From NCBI RefSeq assembly GCF_001424125.1, contig NZ_LMQI01000001.1:709688-773687 (forward strand): DNA of 64,000 nucleotides, written 5' to 3'. Below the pieces are notes generated by a model. It did not search any database. It saw only the letters and a program-made list of their open reading frames with translations, and had not been told where the DNA came from. This DNA comes from Cellulomonas sp. Leaf395. GTDB taxonomy: Bacteria > Actinomycetota > Actinomycetes > Actinomycetales > Cellulomonadaceae. Of this stretch, positions 34,671 through 43,680 are shown one piece after another. How positions within the stretch are numbered: the first letter of the stretch is position 1; every line of letters begins with the position of its first letter. The position numbers were made by a program, and so were the translations under genes.

Positions 34671-35306
34671 CTACGCCTCCACGTCCCCCAGCGACTCCGT
34701 CATGTGCACGGTCCCGTCCGCCAACGTGTACTCGAGCCCGACGATCGCGACCCGCCCGTCGCTGATCGAGTCCGCGAGCGAGCGCGAGTACCCCTGCAGC
34801 ATCTGGACGGTGTGTCGCACGTGCTCCTGGCCGAGGGCCGCGGGGTCGAGGGTGTCGAGGGCGCCCAGACCGCCGCCGGCGAGGTTGACGATGCTCGGGA
34901 TGACTCGGTCGACGATCGCGCGCACGAACCCGCTGGGCAGCTCGCCCGTCGTCAGAGCGGCCGTCGCGGCGGCGACAGCTCCGCAGCTGTCGTGTCCGAG
35001 CACGACGATCAGGGACGCACCGAGGACGTCGACGCCGTACTCGATCGACCCGATGACCGTGGTGTCCAGCACGTGGCCGGCGGTGCGGACCACGAACACG
35101 TCGCCGAGGCCTTGGTCGAAGATGATCTCGGCGGCGACCCGGGAGTCCGAGCAGCCGAAGATCACCGCGAACGGGTACTGCGCGACGCTCACCTCGGAGC
35201 GGTGGTCGACGCCCTGCGAGGGGTGGAGCATCTCGCCGCGGACGAATCGCTCGTTCCCCTCGCGCAGGGCGGACCAGGCTTCGGCGGGTGTCGTGGGACG
35301 TGGCAC
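34671..35306 (-). CDS. Beta-class carbonic anhydrase
   Basis: A 211-residue zinc enzyme that interconverts CO2 and bicarbonate. Zinc ligands are the Cys in FGCSDSRV (Asp/Arg dyad alongside), and the His and Cys in LGHDSCGAV. The VVRTAGHV and GSIEYGVDVLGA segments are typical. There is no signal peptide or membrane segment, so it is cytosolic. GTG 35306 was chosen because the conserved start (PTTPAEAWSALREGNERFV) follows at once; a GACGAT -10-like box 6 nt before it fits leaderless expression. It shares the intergenic region with the divergent sugar ABC operon. Confidence 0.93.
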   Translation of the reverse strand: MPRPTTPAEAWSALREGNERFVRGEMLHPSQGVDHRSEVSVAQYPFAVIFGCSDSRVAAEIIFDQGLGDVFVVRTAGHVLDTTVIGSIEYGVDVLGASLIVVLGHDSCGAVAAATAALTTGELPSGFVRAIVDRVIPSIVNLAGGGLGALDTLDPAALGQEHVRHTVQMLQGYSRSLADSISDGRVAIVGLEYTLADGTVHMTESLGDVEA

Positions 35307-35375
35307 GAGGCCATCGTCGCAGGTCCGGCGCCCGCTCGGCAGCGCGTGTTCAGCACACGGGTATCGCTCTTCCAC

Positions 35376-35430
35376 TGGCGCGCCACCGCCAAACGGGTGT
35401 AGCCCTTGGAGGGTGAGGCGTCGAAGCCTC
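35376..35430 (+). promoter_or_regulatory. Inverted repeats upstream of the sugar ABC operon
   Basis: A 10-bp palindrome TGGCGCGCCA (35376-35385, central CG as in LacI-type sites) and a GAGGC-6 nt-GCCTC dyad (35415-35419/35426-35430) lie within 75 bp of the start codon. Sugar control is plausible, but no LacI gene is nearby. Confidence 0.3.
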
Positions 35431-35446
35431 GGTTCGGAGGTGCTCC

Positions 35447-36742
35447 GTGCGACGACGCTCACGGGTGCTCGCCCTCGCTGTGGGGGTGGGGCTCGTCGCT
35501 CCGTTGGCAGCCTGCGCAGGGTCCGGTTCCGGAACACCGGTGCTCACCTGGTATATCAACCCGGACGACGGCGGACAGGCCGAGATCGCCAAGCAGTGCA
35601 CGGAGGCAGCGAACGGCGAGTACTCCCTGGAGGTGTCGGTCCTGCCGCGCGACGCCAGCGCCCAGCGCGAGCAGCTGGCCCGACGACTGGCCGCCAAGGA
35701 CTCGTCGATCGACATCATGAGCCTGGACCCGCCGTTCATCGCCGAGATGGCCGAGCCGGGGTTCCTGGCACCGGTGCCTGACGATGTCGCGCAGAGGGTG
35801 ACGCAGAACGTCGTCGCCGGGGCGCTCGCCGGGGCGACGTGGGACGACGAGCTCGTGACCGTCCCGTTCTGGGCGAACACGCAGCTGCTCTGGTACCGCA
35901 AGTCCGTCGCCAAGGCGGCGGGCCTCGACCCGGAGACGGCCCCGGTGACCTGGGACCAGATCATGACCGCGTCCAAGGACCAGGACAAGTACCTCGGCGT
36001 CCAGGGCACCAAGGCGGAGTCCCTCACCGTGTGGATCAACGCGCTCGTCGCGTCCGCCGGCGGGACGATCATCGAGAACCCCGAGGCTCCGGCGGACGAG
36101 ATCACGCTCGGGCTGGAGAGCCCCGCGGGTGAGGCCGCCGCGACGATCATGGGCACGATCGGCAAGGAGAACCTCGGTGGGCCGGCCCTGCCGACGGAGG
36201 ACGAGGGGGCTTCGCTGTCGATCTTCCAGGGCGACAAGGGGTCGTTCATGGTCAACTGGCCGTTCGTCTGGTCCGCCACGAAGGCGGGCGTCGAGGACGG
36301 CACGTTCGACCAAGCCCTGCTCGACGACATCGGCTGGGCGCTGTACCCGCAGGTCACCGCCGACCAGCAGACCGCCCCGCCCTACGGCGGGATCAACCTC
36401 GGCATCGGGGCCTTCAGCAACTACGTCGACCTCTCCTACAAGGCCGCGGAGTGCATCGTCACCCCCGAGCACCAGGCGCAGTACTTCGCGACGAACGGCA
36501 ACCCGCCGTCCAACACGACGTCCTACGACGACCCCGCCGTGAACGAGGCCTTCCCCATGGCGGACGTCATCCGGGAGTCGCTCGAGCTCGCTGTGCCGCG
36601 ACCGCAGACGCCGTACTACAACGAGGTGTCCACGGGCCTGCAGCAGACCTGGCACCCCCCGAGCGAGGTCGACCCCGAGACGACGCCCGCGGAATCGACG
36701 GACCTGATCACCGCCGTGCTTCGAGGGGAGCAGCTGCTATGA
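35447..36742 (+). CDS. Sugar ABC transporter substrate-binding lipoprotein (LpqY-like)
   Basis: A 431-residue cluster-D binding protein. The signal peptide ends in a lipobox (APLAAC, Cys about 23). The mature part has VLTWYINPDDGGQAEIAKQC, DIMSLDPPFIAEMAEPGFLAP and the hinge/ligand region SFMVNWPFVWSA, resembling LpqY, the trehalose receptor of mycobacteria. The start is GTG with GGAGGTGCTCC upstream. It is the first of four genes (receptor, two permeases, ATPase), overlapping the first permease gene by 4 bp. A trehalose or other alpha-glucoside ligand is suggested by the family, not shown. Confidence 0.9.
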   Translation: MRRRSRVLALAVGVGLVAPLAACAGSGSGTPVLTWYINPDDGGQAEIAKQCTEAANGEYSLEVSVLPRDASAQREQLARRLAAKDSSIDIMSLDPPFIAEMAEPGFLAPVPDDVAQRVTQNVVAGALAGATWDDELVTVPFWANTQLLWYRKSVAKAAGLDPETAPVTWDQIMTASKDQDKYLGVQGTKAESLTVWINALVASAGGTIIENPEAPADEITLGLESPAGEAAATIMGTIGKENLGGPALPTEDEGASLSIFQGDKGSFMVNWPFVWSATKAGVEDGTFDQALLDDIGWALYPQVTADQQTAPPYGGINLGIGAFSNYVDLSYKAAECIVTPEHQAQYFATNGNPPSNTTSYDDPAVNEAFPMADVIRESLELAVPRPQTPYYNEVSTGLQQTWHPPSEVDPETTPAESTDLITAVLRGEQLL

Positions 36743-37698
36743 CCACGGTCGCCGACAAGAAGCCGGACCTGCGCGACGCCGCGGCGAAGGCCGGCCGCAG
36801 CGACCGCGCGAGGTCCGAAGCCCGCCTCGGGTGGCTGCTCGCGGGGCCCGCGTTCGTCGTCATGCTCGCCGTCACGCTGTACCCGATCCTGCAGGCCTTC
36901 TACGACTCGCTCTTCAACTTCCGGCTCACCGCGCCGGACGACAGGAGCTTCACCGGACTGAGCAACTACTCCGTGGTGCTCACCGACCCTCTCTTCTGGC
37001 AGGCGCTCGGCGTCACCGTGTTCATCACGGTGACGACGGTGATCGTCGAGCTGCTCCTCGGGTTCGGGCTCGCGCTCGTCATGCACCGGGCCATCACGCA
37101 GCTCCGCGGTCTGCTCCGCACGGCGATCCTGGTGCCGTACGGGATCATCACCGTGGTCTCGGCCTTCGCGTGGTTCTACGCGTTCGACATCAACTCGGGG
37201 TACATCAACCACTGGTTCGACTGGGTGCCCGGCATCAGCCCGGACCTCAACTGGTTCGCCCAGCAGGGCACCAGCCTCTTCGTCATCATCATGTCGGAGA
37301 TCTGGAAGACCACCCCGTTCATCTCGCTCCTCCTGCTGGCCGGCCTCTCCCAGGTGCCGACCGAGCTCGAGGAGGCGGCGGAGGTCGACGGCGCCACGTG
37401 GTGGCAGCGGCTGACGCGCGTCGTGCTGCCGAACATGAAGGCCGCGATCATGGTGGCGGTCCTGTTCCGGGCCCTCGACGCGTTCCGCATCTTCGACAAC
37501 GTGTTCATCATGACCAACGGGGCCAACGGCACCGAGGTGCTGTCTCTGCTCGCCTACCGGACCTCGATCGGACGGCTGGAGATCGGACTCGGCTCCGCGA
37601 TCTCCGTGCTCCTCTTCCTGTGCGTGATCCTGATCTGCTGGGTCGCGGTCAAGCTCTTCAAGGTCGATCTAGCCGGCGGCGCGAGGGGGGCGGGCTGA
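36739..37698 (+). CDS. Sugar ABC transporter permease (SugA-like)
   Basis: A 319-residue inner-membrane permease with six hydrophobic segments after a cytosolic N-terminus of about 30 residues. The cytoplasmic EAA loop that docks to the ATPase is ELEEAAEVDGATWWQRLTRV. The start LGWLLAGPAFVVMLAVTLYP is typical of MalF/SugA-type subunits. The ATGA overlap with the receptor gene and the TGATG overlap with the next permease gene show co-translation. Confidence 0.93.
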   Translation: MTTVADKKPDLRDAAAKAGRSDRARSEARLGWLLAGPAFVVMLAVTLYPILQAFYDSLFNFRLTAPDDRSFTGLSNYSVVLTDPLFWQALGVTVFITVTTVIVELLLGFGLALVMHRAITQLRGLLRTAILVPYGIITVVSAFAWFYAFDINSGYINHWFDWVPGISPDLNWFAQQGTSLFVIIMSEIWKTTPFISLLLLAGLSQVPTELEEAAEVDGATWWQRLTRVVLPNMKAAIMVAVLFRALDAFRIFDNVFIMTNGANGTEVLSLLAYRTSIGRLEIGLGSAISVLLFLCVILICWVAVKLFKVDLAGGARGAG

Positions 37699-38546
37699 TG
37701 AAGCAGCTGTCCACGAGGGCCAAGTGGGCCTGGGCCCTCATCACGATCTTCGTGCTGGCGTACGCCCTCTTCCCGATCGTCTCGATCTTCGCGACGTCGT
37801 TCAAGCTGCCGAGCCAGCTCAACCTCGGACTGTTCTGGCCGAAGACCTGGACGTTCGTGAACTACGAGGAGATCCTCGCGCCAGGCGGCTCCGCGCAGAC
37901 GCTGTTCCTGTCCTCGCTGCGCAACTCGATCGGCATCTGCCTGATCGCCACGGGCATCGCCGTCGTCCTGGCCACGCTCGCGGCCTACGCGATCGCCCGG
38001 CTCGACTTCCCCGGCAAGAGGCTGGTCCTGCTCACGGCGCTCGGCGTCTCGATCTTCCCGGTCATCTCGATCGTCACGCCGCTCTTCAACCTGTGGCGCA
38101 ACATCGGCCTCTACGACACCTGGCTCGGGCTGATCATCCCGTACCTCTCGCTGACGTTGCCGATCTCGATCTGGACCCTGGCGGCATTCTTCCGCCAGAT
38201 CCCGTGGGAGCTCGAGCAGGCCGCCCAGGTGGACGGTGCGACCACCTGGCAGGCGTTCCGCAAAGCCATCGTGCCGCTCGCGGCGCCCGGCGTGTTCACC
38301 ACCGCGCTGATCGCGTTCTTCATCGCGTGGAACGACTTCGTCTACGGCATCTCCCTGACGTCGACCGACCGCGCCCGACCCGTGCCCGCCGCGCTGGCGT
38401 TCTTCACCGGCGCCTCGCAGTTCGAGGAGCCGACGGGGTCGATCTCCGCCGCCGCCATCATCGTGACCATCCCGGTGGTCATCCTCGTGCTCCTCTTCCA
38501 ACGCCAGATCGTGTCCGGCCTGACCCAGGGCGCCGTCAAGGGCTGA
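37698..38546 (+). CDS. Sugar ABC transporter permease (SugB-like)
   Basis: A 282-residue MalG/SugB-type permease with six hydrophobic segments. The EAA loop is ELEQAAQVDGATTWQAFRKA, and the C-terminal half contains FFIAWNDFVYG, conserved in the group. Its ATG shares one base with the stop of the preceding permease gene. It forms the membrane heterodimer with that subunit. Confidence 0.93.
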   Translation: MKQLSTRAKWAWALITIFVLAYALFPIVSIFATSFKLPSQLNLGLFWPKTWTFVNYEEILAPGGSAQTLFLSSLRNSIGICLIATGIAVVLATLAAYAIARLDFPGKRLVLLTALGVSIFPVISIVTPLFNLWRNIGLYDTWLGLIIPYLSLTLPISIWTLAAFFRQIPWELEQAAQVDGATTWQAFRKAIVPLAAPGVFTTALIAFFIAWNDFVYGISLTSTDRARPVPAALAFFTGASQFEEPTGSISAAAIIVTIPVVILVLLFQRQIVSGLTQGAVKG

Positions 38547-38581
38547 GTCCCGCGCACAGCCCGTCCCACGAAGGAGATCCG

Positions 38582-39838
38582 ATGGCCGCCATCACCCTCA
38601 AGGACATCGTCAAGCAGTACGGCGACGGCTTCCTCGCCGTGAAAGGCGTCAGCCTGGACATCGCCGACGGCGAGTTCGTCATCCTCGTCGGCCCGTCCGG
38701 CTGCGGGAAGTCGACGCTGCTGCGGATGATCGTCGGCCTCGAGGACATCACCGCGGGCGAGCTGACCATCGGCGGGGAGCGGGTGAACGACAAGGCGCCC
38801 CGCGACCGGAAGCTCGCGATGGTGTTCCAGAACTACGCCCTGTACCCGCACCTCACGGTGTTCGAGAACATCGCCTTCCCTTTGCGCCTGCAGAAGGGGC
38901 AGTTCACCGAGGAGCAGGTCACGGCGAAGGTCGAGTTCGCGGCCAAGACCCTCGAGCTGCAGGACCACCTCCAGCGCAAGCCCGCGAACCTGTCAGGCGG
39001 CCAGCGGCAGCGCGTCGCGATGGGCCGTGCCATCGTCCGTGAAGCCCAGGCCTTCCTCTTCGACGAGCCCCTGTCCAACCTCGACGCGAAGCTGCGCGGC
39101 CAGATGCGCACCGAGATCGCCCGCATGCAGCGCCGCCTCGGCACGACGACCGTCTACGTCACCCACGACCAGACGGAGGCCATGACCCTCGGTGACCGCG
39201 TCGCGGTGCTCCGCAAGGGCGAGCTCCAGCAGGTGGCCAGCCCGCGCGGCCTCTACGAGCAGCCCGTCAACCTCTTCGTCGCCGGCTTCATCGGCTCCCC
39301 ACCCATGAACTTCCTGCCGGGCGAGATCAACGGGTCGACTATGCGCCTGCCCTTCGCCGACGTCCCGATCTCCGCCGACCTCGCCCGCAAGCTCGGCGGC
39401 AAGAACATCGTCATCGTCGGCATCCGCCCCGAGCACTTCGAGGACGCCAACCTGCTGGAGGAGTCGAAGGTGTCGTCCGGCGTCACCTTCACCGCGCCCG
39501 TGGACGTCAGCGAGTGGCTCGGCTCGGAGCTCTACGCCTACATCCCGTTCGAGACCAACCCCGACGTCGCGACGACGCTCGAGGAGCTCGACCGCGACCT
39601 CGACGGCGAAGGTCTGCGCACCCAGCTCATCGTCACGCTCGGGTCCGAGACAAAGGTCCGCGACGGTGACGAGGCGAACCTCTGGTTCGACCCCGCGCGC
39701 ATGATGGTGTTCGACCCCGAGACCGGTGAGAACCTCACCTGGGACGCCGAGGCCGCGAAGACGGTCGACGAGGAGAACGAGGCCGACCGCAAGGCGTCGC
39801 TCGAGCGCGCGCAGGCGCGCGAGAAGGCCCGCGCCTGA
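38582..39838 (+). CDS. Sugar ABC transporter ATPase (SugC/MsiK/UgpC type)
   Basis: A 418-residue MalK-family ATPase. It has Walker A GPSGCGKST near residue 37, Q-loop VFQNYALYPH, signature [15 protein letters not shown], Walker B AFLFDEPLSNLD and H-loop VTHDQTEAM, followed by the regulatory OB-fold half (GFIGSPPMNFLPG, VGIRPEHFED). A C-terminal extension of about 30 residues is charged and helical. It has its own AAGGAG site 5 nt before the ATG, 35 bp after the permease gene. MsiK-type proteins may serve several sugar importers; here it is inside a complete operon. Confidence 0.94.
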   Translation: MAAITLKDIVKQYGDGFLAVKGVSLDIADGEFVILVGPSGCGKSTLLRMIVGLEDITAGELTIGGERVNDKAPRDRKLAMVFQNYALYPHLTVFENIAFPLRLQKGQFTEEQVTAKVEFAAKTLELQDHLQRKPANLSGGQRQRVAMGRAIVREAQAFLFDEPLSNLDAKLRGQMRTEIARMQRRLGTTTVYVTHDQTEAMTLGDRVAVLRKGELQQVASPRGLYEQPVNLFVAGFIGSPPMNFLPGEINGSTMRLPFADVPISADLARKLGGKNIVIVGIRPEHFEDANLLEESKVSSGVTFTAPVDVSEWLGSELYAYIPFETNPDVATTLEELDRDLDGEGLRTQLIVTLGSETKVRDGDEANLWFDPARMMVFDPETGENLTWDAEAAKTVDEENEADRKASLERAQAREKARA

Positions 39839-39852
39839 CGTCCGTCCCCTGA

Positions 39853-39868
39853 CCGGCCTTGGGGCCGG
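39853..39868. terminator. Short hairpin between the sugar ABC operon and the PfkB kinase gene
   Basis: CCGGCC-TTGG-GGCCGG, between two converging stops. It is a short but perfect 6-bp stem with a tetraloop. Confidence 0.4.
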
Positions 39869-39874
39869 GGCGCG

Positions 39875-40807
39875 TCAGCCGAGCTCAGCGAGGCGGGGCG
39901 GGTTGGCGCCCGCGCGCGACACCGTGATCGCCGCGATCCGCGCGCACCGCTCGAGCACGCTCTCGACCGTCGGGGCGTCGACCTCCGCCAGCGCCTGTCG
40001 ACGGTCGGCCCCGAGCAGCCCCGCCGACCAGAGCCCGTCGATCAGCCCGCCCATGAACGAGTCCCCGGCTCCGACGGTGTCCGCGACCTGCACCTTCGGG
40101 GCCGTGACCGAGATCCGTGCCCCGGCGGACGTGCTCGCGAACGCCCCTTCGCCGCCGTGCGTCACGACGACGAGCGACGGCCCGGACCGGCTCCACTCCT
40201 CGGCGATCTCCGCGGGTGCGACGCCGGGGTGCAGCCACGCGAGGTCCTCGTCGCTGACCTTGACCACGTCGGCAAGCCGGACGAGCGCGTCGACCACGGG
40301 CAGAGCGTGCGCGGGCGAGCCCATGAGCACGGGCCGAAGATTGGGGTCGTACGTGATGGTCGACGTCGCGCGACTGCGGGCCACGATCTTCGAGACCGCG
40401 GCACCTCCGGGCTGCAGCACGGTCGCGATCGAGCCCGTGTGGACGACGATCGGACGGCCGGGCTCTTCGTCCCACGTCTCGGGCAGGTCCCACTCGAGGT
40501 CGAACTCGTACGACGCGGTCCCCTCGGCGTCGAGGTGTGCCGTGGCGACGGGAGTGCGCAGCGCGGACCGGTTGCCGTGCAGCACGGTGACCCCCGAGCC
40601 GCGAAGGTGCCGGCGGACCAGGTCGCCGTCCGCGTCATGACCGAGCCACGTCAGCAGGTCCACGCGCCGGCCGAGTCGGCCGAGGCCGAGGGCGACGTTC
40701 GCGGGGCTGCCCCCGGGGTGCTGCGTACGACTGCCGTCCGGGCGGGACACGACGTCGATGAGAGCCTCGCCGATGACGAGGGCACGGTCTGCTGTCGGCG
40801 TGGTCAT
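39875..40807 (-). CDS. PfkB family carbohydrate kinase (fructokinase-like)
   Basis: A 310-residue ribokinase-fold sugar kinase. The N-terminal signature [17 protein letters not shown] and the C-terminal [15 protein letters not shown] (catalytic Asp, anion hole GAGD) are both intact. The layout and the [11 protein letters not shown] segment resemble fructokinases. ATG 40807 overlaps the xseB stop by 4 bp, so it is translated with the exonuclease VII small subunit, an unusual pairing. It converges with the sugar importer, which may supply its substrate; that link is inference. Confidence 0.88.
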   Translation of the reverse strand: MTTPTADRALVIGEALIDVVSRPDGSRTQHPGGSPANVALGLGRLGRRVDLLTWLGHDADGDLVRRHLRGSGVTVLHGNRSALRTPVATAHLDAEGTASYEFDLEWDLPETWDEEPGRPIVVHTGSIATVLQPGGAAVSKIVARSRATSTITYDPNLRPVLMGSPAHALPVVDALVRLADVVKVSDEDLAWLHPGVAPAEIAEEWSRSGPSLVVVTHGGEGAFASTSAGARISVTAPKVQVADTVGAGDSFMGGLIDGLWSAGLLGADRRQALAEVDAPTVESVLERCARIAAITVSRAGANPPRLAELG

Positions 40808-41118
40808 CGCGTCTCCTCGTCGTCGGTGCTCGCGTTCGTGCGGTCCTCCGGGCGTGCCCCGCCGTCCCGCACGGCACTGAGCCGCTCGCGTGCACCGTCC
40901 AGCCACTCCTGGCACCGCGTCGCCAGCGCCTCACCGCGTTCCCAGAGCGCGAGCGACTCCTCCAGGGTGGCCGCACCGGCCTCCAGGCGCGCGACGACGG
41001 CGACGAGCTCGTCACGAGCCTCCTCGTAGCCAAGTGCCGCCACGTCGGCGTTCGGGTCGGGAGGCGGGGCCGCGGAGCCTGACGACGCGGGCGCGGGGGA
41101 CTGGGACGGCTTCGGCAC
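40804..41118 (-). CDS. xseB: Exodeoxyribonuclease VII small subunit
   Basis: A 104-residue protein with the XseB three-helix domain in the middle ([40 protein letters not shown]). It binds the C-terminal part of XseA to assemble exonuclease VII. The N-terminal Pro/Ala-rich stretch and the acidic C-terminal tail are poorly conserved. The start is uncertain: GTG 41118 is used; TTG 41130 is an alternative. It lies 82 bp downstream of xseA. Confidence 0.85.
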   Translation of the reverse strand: MPKPSQSPAPASSGSAAPPPDPNADVAALGYEEARDELVAVVARLEAGAATLEESLALWERGEALATRCQEWLDGARERLSAVRDGGARPEDRTNASTDDEETR

Positions 41119-41200
41119 GGGGACAGTCAACCAGGACGCGCCCACAGTTTCGGCACGGGCCTGGTGCCTGGCGACGGGCCGGTCGCGCGGGCGGCGACGG

Positions 41201-42475
41201 TCAGGCCTTGACGACCTTCGCGGCGAGCTCCCCGCGCGCGACCCGGATACGCAGCGCCTCGTCCGGCGCGACGTCGCCCGGATCACGCACCACGTGCCCG
41301 TCGGACCCCTGCACGACCGCGTAGCCGCGCTCGAGGGTGGCGGCCGGCGACAGCGCCCTGACCTGCGCGGTGAGCCCGGCCACCTCGGCGCGCCCGTGCA
41401 CCAGCGCGGTGTGCAGCGACCGTCGCGCACCGTCGCGGAGTGCCGCGACCCGATGCTCGTGGACGTCTACCAGCGTCGTCGGGTTGGCGAGCACCGGCCG
41501 GCTGCGCCAGTGGTCGAGCCCGCTCTGCTCCCGCGTCAGCCGCATGGTCAGGGCAGCACGAGCGCGCAGCCTGGCCTGGGTCAGCCGCGCGCGCTCCTCG
41601 CTGACGTCGGGCACGATCCGCTTCGCCGCGTCGGTCGGCGTCGACGCACGGAAGTCCGCGACCAGGTCGAGCAGCGGCGTGTCCAGGTGGTGCCCGATCG
41701 CGCTGACCAGCGGCGTCCGGCAGGCCGCCGCCACGCGCACCAGGGACTCGTTGCTGAACGGGAGCAGGTCCTCAAACGACCCGCCGCCTCGGGCGACGAC
41801 GATCACGTCCACGCGCGGGTCCCGGTCCAGCTCCGCGATCGCCGCGCTCACCTCGGGCACCGCCCGCGGCCCCTGCACGGTCACGCGGCGGATCTCGAAC
41901 TGCACCGCCGACCACCGGGCGCGTGCGTTGGACACCACGTCGTGCTCGGCGTCGCCCTGCTGGGCGACGATCAGCCCGACCACCGCCGGCAGGAACGGCA
42001 GCGCGCGCTTGCGCGACGGCTCGAACAGACCCTCGGCGCCGAGCACGCCCTTGAGGTGCTCGATCCGCGCGAGGAGCTCACCCAGCCCGACCAGCCGCAC
42101 GTCGTCGGCGGCGAACGTCAGGGTCCCCTTCTTCGCGTGGAACTGCGGCCGGGCGTGCACGACGAGGTGCGCGCCGTCAGCCAGCTTGTCCGCCAGCCTG
42201 TCGATGGCGGAGGCCGGCGCCGTGACCGACAGGGACATGTCGAGGTCGGTATCCCGCAGCGTGAGGAAGTAGAGGGTGTTCCACCTCTTCAGGTTCAGCA
42301 CCTGACCCTCGACCCACACCGGGGGCATCTTCGCGATGTAGTCCGCGATCTTGGGCGCGAGGTGCCGCACCGGCCAGGGGCGGTCAGGGGTGGTGTCCGC
42401 CGCGCGCAGCGGAGGAGGGCCGGCCGTCGCCGGGGTGCTCAAGGGGCCGGTGCTCACGCACCCAGCCTGCCTCAT
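41201..42475 (-). CDS. xseA: Exodeoxyribonuclease VII large subunit
   Basis: A 424-residue nuclease subunit. An N-terminal OB-fold ([20 protein letters not shown], then [12 protein letters not shown]) precedes the catalytic domain with [42 protein letters not shown] and [13 protein letters not shown], then a coiled-coil and a last [13 protein letters not shown] strand. Two usually conserved stretches look altered: the GLI-region has [10 protein letters not shown] where relatives have GRxSAAERDV, and GHE is GHH. The start is probably ATG 42475 or GTG 42457. It degrades single-stranded DNA together with XseB. Confidence 0.92.
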   Translation of the reverse strand: MRQAGCVSTGPLSTPATAGPPPLRAADTTPDRPWPVRHLAPKIADYIAKMPPVWVEGQVLNLKRWNTLYFLTLRDTDLDMSLSVTAPASAIDRLADKLADGAHLVVHARPQFHAKKGTLTFAADDVRLVGLGELLARIEHLKGVLGAEGLFEPSRKRALPFLPAVVGLIVAQQGDAEHDVVSNARARWSAVQFEIRRVTVQGPRAVPEVSAAIAELDRDPRVDVIVVARGGGSFEDLLPFSNESLVRVAAACRTPLVSAIGHHLDTPLLDLVADFRASTPTDAAKRIVPDVSEERARLTQARLRARAALTMRLTREQSGLDHWRSRPVLANPTTLVDVHEHRVAALRDGARRSLHTALVHGRAEVAGLTAQVRALSPAATLERGYAVVQGSDGHVVRDPGDVAPDEALRIRVARGELAAKVVKA

Positions 42476-42593
42476 GGCGCCGACATCTCCCGCCCGGGCC
42501 GCATGTGACGGGGCCGTGCGGGTCGGGTGCAGGTCACACTCGCAGGTCCCCTCCGAGCAGGGCCGATGGTGCCCGCCGAACTAGACTCGGACC

Positions 42594-43664
42594 GTGACTT
42601 CCCCGACCGTCTCCGCCTCCGGCACGCCCGCAGGCCCGGCCACCGGCCCGAGCACCGGAGCCAAGCGCGTCCTGCTGGCGGCCCCCCGTGGCTACTGCGC
42701 CGGCGTCGACCGCGCGGTCATCGCCGTCGAGAAGGCGCTCGAGCACTACGGCGCCCCCGTGTACGTGCGCAAGGAGATCGTGCACAACCGCTACGTCGTC
42801 GAGACGCTCGCTGCGCGCGGTGCCGTGTTCGTGGACGAGACCGACGAGGTGCCCGAGGGTGCCCACGTCGTCTTCTCCGCGCACGGGGTCTCTCCTGCGG
42901 TCCACGCGCAGGCGGCGGCGCGGAACCTGCAGACGATCGACGCGACCTGCCCGCTGGTCACCAAGGTGCACAAGGAAGCCGTGCGGTTCGCGTCCGAGGA
43001 CTACGACATCCTCCTCATCGGCCACGACGGTCACGAGGAGGTCGAGGGCACGTACGGCGAGGCGCCCGACCACATCCAGGTGGTGAACTCCCCGGACGCG
43101 GTGGCCGACGTGGTGGTCCGCGACCCCGACCGGCTCATCTGGATCTCACAGACGACGCTCTCGGTGGACGAGACCATGGACACGGTCCGCCGGCTGCGCG
43201 AACGCTTCCCCAACCTGCAGGACCCGCCCAGCGACGACATCTGCTACGCCACCCAGAACCGCCAGGTGGCCGTGAAGAAGCTGGCGCCGGAGTGCGACCT
43301 GGTCATCACGGTCGGCTCCGCGAACTCGTCGAACTCCGTCCGGCTGGTCGAGGTCGCCCTGGACGCGGGCGCCCGGTCGTCCTACCGCGTCGACCAGGCG
43401 TCCGAGATCGACCTCGCGTGGCTCGACGGCGTCACCACCGTCGGGGTCACGTCGGGGGCCTCCGTCCCGGAGATCCTGGTCAAGGACGTCCTCGCCCTGC
43501 TCGCCGAGCACGGCTTCGGCGACGTCCAGGAGGTCCGCACCGCGACCGAGGACCTCATGTTCTCGCTGCCCCGCGAGCTCCGCGCCGACCTCAAGGCCGC
43601 GGGCAAGGCCCCGGTCGTCCCGCGCCGCGAGGGCCGCACGTCCCTGGACGTCCAGCCCGTCTGA
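42594..43664 (+). CDS. ispH: 4-hydroxy-3-methylbut-2-enyl diphosphate reductase
   Basis: A 356-residue LytB/IspH, last enzyme of the MEP pathway, making isopentenyl and dimethylallyl diphosphate. The three iron-sulfur cysteines are in [23 protein letters not shown] and [12 protein letters not shown]. The conserved HNRYVVE, SAHGVSP and [11 protein letters not shown] segments bind substrate. The first 23 residues are a variable Ser/Pro-rich extension. GTG 42594 has a TAGACT -10 box 6 nt upstream, indicating a leaderless message. It is divergent from xseA. Confidence 0.97.
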   Translation: MTSPTVSASGTPAGPATGPSTGAKRVLLAAPRGYCAGVDRAVIAVEKALEHYGAPVYVRKEIVHNRYVVETLAARGAVFVDETDEVPEGAHVVFSAHGVSPAVHAQAAARNLQTIDATCPLVTKVHKEAVRFASEDYDILLIGHDGHEEVEGTYGEAPDHIQVVNSPDAVADVVVRDPDRLIWISQTTLSVDETMDTVRRLRERFPNLQDPPSDDICYATQNRQVAVKKLAPECDLVITVGSANSSNSVRLVEVALDAGARSSYRVDQASEIDLAWLDGVTTVGVTSGASVPEILVKDVLALLAEHGFGDVQEVRTATEDLMFSLPRELRADLKAAGKAPVVPRREGRTSLDVQPV

Positions 43665-43680
43665 CCAGCCGCACCGGTCG

